Shown here piece by piece: positions 6,052-6,306 of a DNA stretch of 6,306 nt. Origin of the DNA: Prevotellaceae bacterium (GTDB taxonomy: Bacteria; Bacteroidota; Bacteroidia; Bacteroidales; UBA932). The stretch's first letter is position 1. The number at the start of each line of letters is the position of its first letter. Under the pieces are notes generated by a model. It was not told where the DNA came from and searched no databases. It saw only the letters and a program-made list of their open reading frames with translations. The translations under genes and the position numbers were made by a program. The stretch is taken from contig JAITPP010000200.1 of the NCBI GenBank assembly GCA_031289385.1, positions 1 through 6,306 on the forward strand. The letters run 5' to 3'.

Positions 6052-6089
6052 AACTAATTATTTTAGTTTTTGAACTACTTTAATTAGTT
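6052..6089. promoter_or_regulatory. Probable BlaI operator: two tandem AACTA...TAGTT dyads
   Basis: Dyad 1 is AACTAA-TTATT-TTAGTT (6052-6068) and dyad 2 is AACTA-CTTTAAT-TAGTT (6073-6089). Each spans 17 bp, and their centres (6060 and 6081) are 21 bp apart, two helical turns. The outermost arms AACTAATTA (6052-6060) and TAATTAGTT (6081-6089) are also perfect 9-bp inverted repeats, and the inner half-sites form TAGTT-TTTG-AACTA. The block ends 26 bp before the repressor start codon. BlaI/MecI proteins bind as dimers to such dyads overlapping their own promoter; the half-site here differs from the staphylococcal TACA/TGTA. A -7 element is not clear: TAGTTTCT on the minus strand (6056-6049) is only a partial match to TAnnTTTG. 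Confidence 0.65.
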
Positions 6090-6306
6090 AAATTTTGTTA
6101 AGTTTGGTGGAAATAATTGTTTTGGGCGGAATATCAGGAGGTTGGGGGTTTGAGAGTAGGGAATTATTTTTAAAATTTTATAAAAACAAATCACTACTGT
6201 CCGACTAAAATAATTGCAAAACGACTTGTTTGTTTCATTTTTTTTACAGGTTCACATTTTTAATGTTTTAATGCAACGAGAATCGCATATTCGGAGTTGA
6301 AAAATA
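6090..6306. other. Gene-free right flank
   Basis: No supported coding region in any frame. The region is AT-rich apart from a G-rich plus-strand patch at 6124-6161 with runs of two to five Gs, and includes a TTTTAAAATTTTATAAAA tract (about 6167-6184). A possible insertion-sequence end is listed separately. The neighbouring gene on this side lies outside the window. Confidence 0.7.
6192..6210. mobile_element. Possible insertion-sequence terminal repeat
   Basis: CACTACTGTCCGACTAAAA resembles, from memory, the kind of terminal sequence found at ends of some Bacteroidota transposons. No transposase, matching inverted end or target duplication is present in the window, so this is a weak call. Confidence 0.2.

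Overview
The window looks like part of a Bacteroidota (Bacteroidetes) chromosome. The DNA is AT-rich. Start codons sit behind A/T-rich leaders rather than strong Shine-Dalgarno sequences. The gene families are typical of the phylum: a GLPGLI protein, a BlaR1-like M56 peptidase carrying SusC/TonB-receptor plug-like motifs, a TlpA-type thioredoxin lipoprotein, and an outer-membrane receptor with an N-terminal carboxypeptidase-regulatory-like domain. The genus cannot be told from this sequence.

All recognisable genes lie on the minus strand, so the locus reads from right to left. From about 6090 to 6306 there is no gene, only AT-rich DNA with one G-rich patch and a possible insertion-sequence end. 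Two dyads made of AACTA/TAGTT half-sites (6052-6089), centred 21 bp apart, lie just upstream of a BlaI/MecI-family repressor (5667-6026). A 690-residue membrane M56 metallopeptidase (3579-5651) follows after 15 bp, and a GLPGLI protein (2845-3573) after another 5 bp. These three genes are almost certainly one transcription unit. A 373-bp gap (2472-2844) follows, filled with short tandem repeats (14-bp, 8-bp and 7-bp units) and a perfect small hairpin. After it come a TlpA-like thioredoxin lipoprotein (1158-2471) and, 18 bp further on, the first 379 codons of a TonB-dependent-receptor-like outer-membrane protein (1-1139), which runs off the left edge.

Proposed working model (inference): BlaI represses its own operon by binding the tandem dyads. 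The M56 protein senses an envelope signal through its periplasmic C-terminal region and triggers loss of BlaI. The induced genes then act in the periplasm and outer membrane. The most unusual part is the M56 C-terminal region. It carries two copies of a plug-like motif (PLxIxDG ... VLK ... GKNGVIII.T.K) separated by a long stretch of short NLDSLK-type repeats. This suggests a sensor whose periplasmic part resembles a piece of a TonB-dependent receptor, encoded near a real receptor. Whether the TlpA and receptor genes belong to the same regulon depends on whether transcription crosses the repeat-filled gap.
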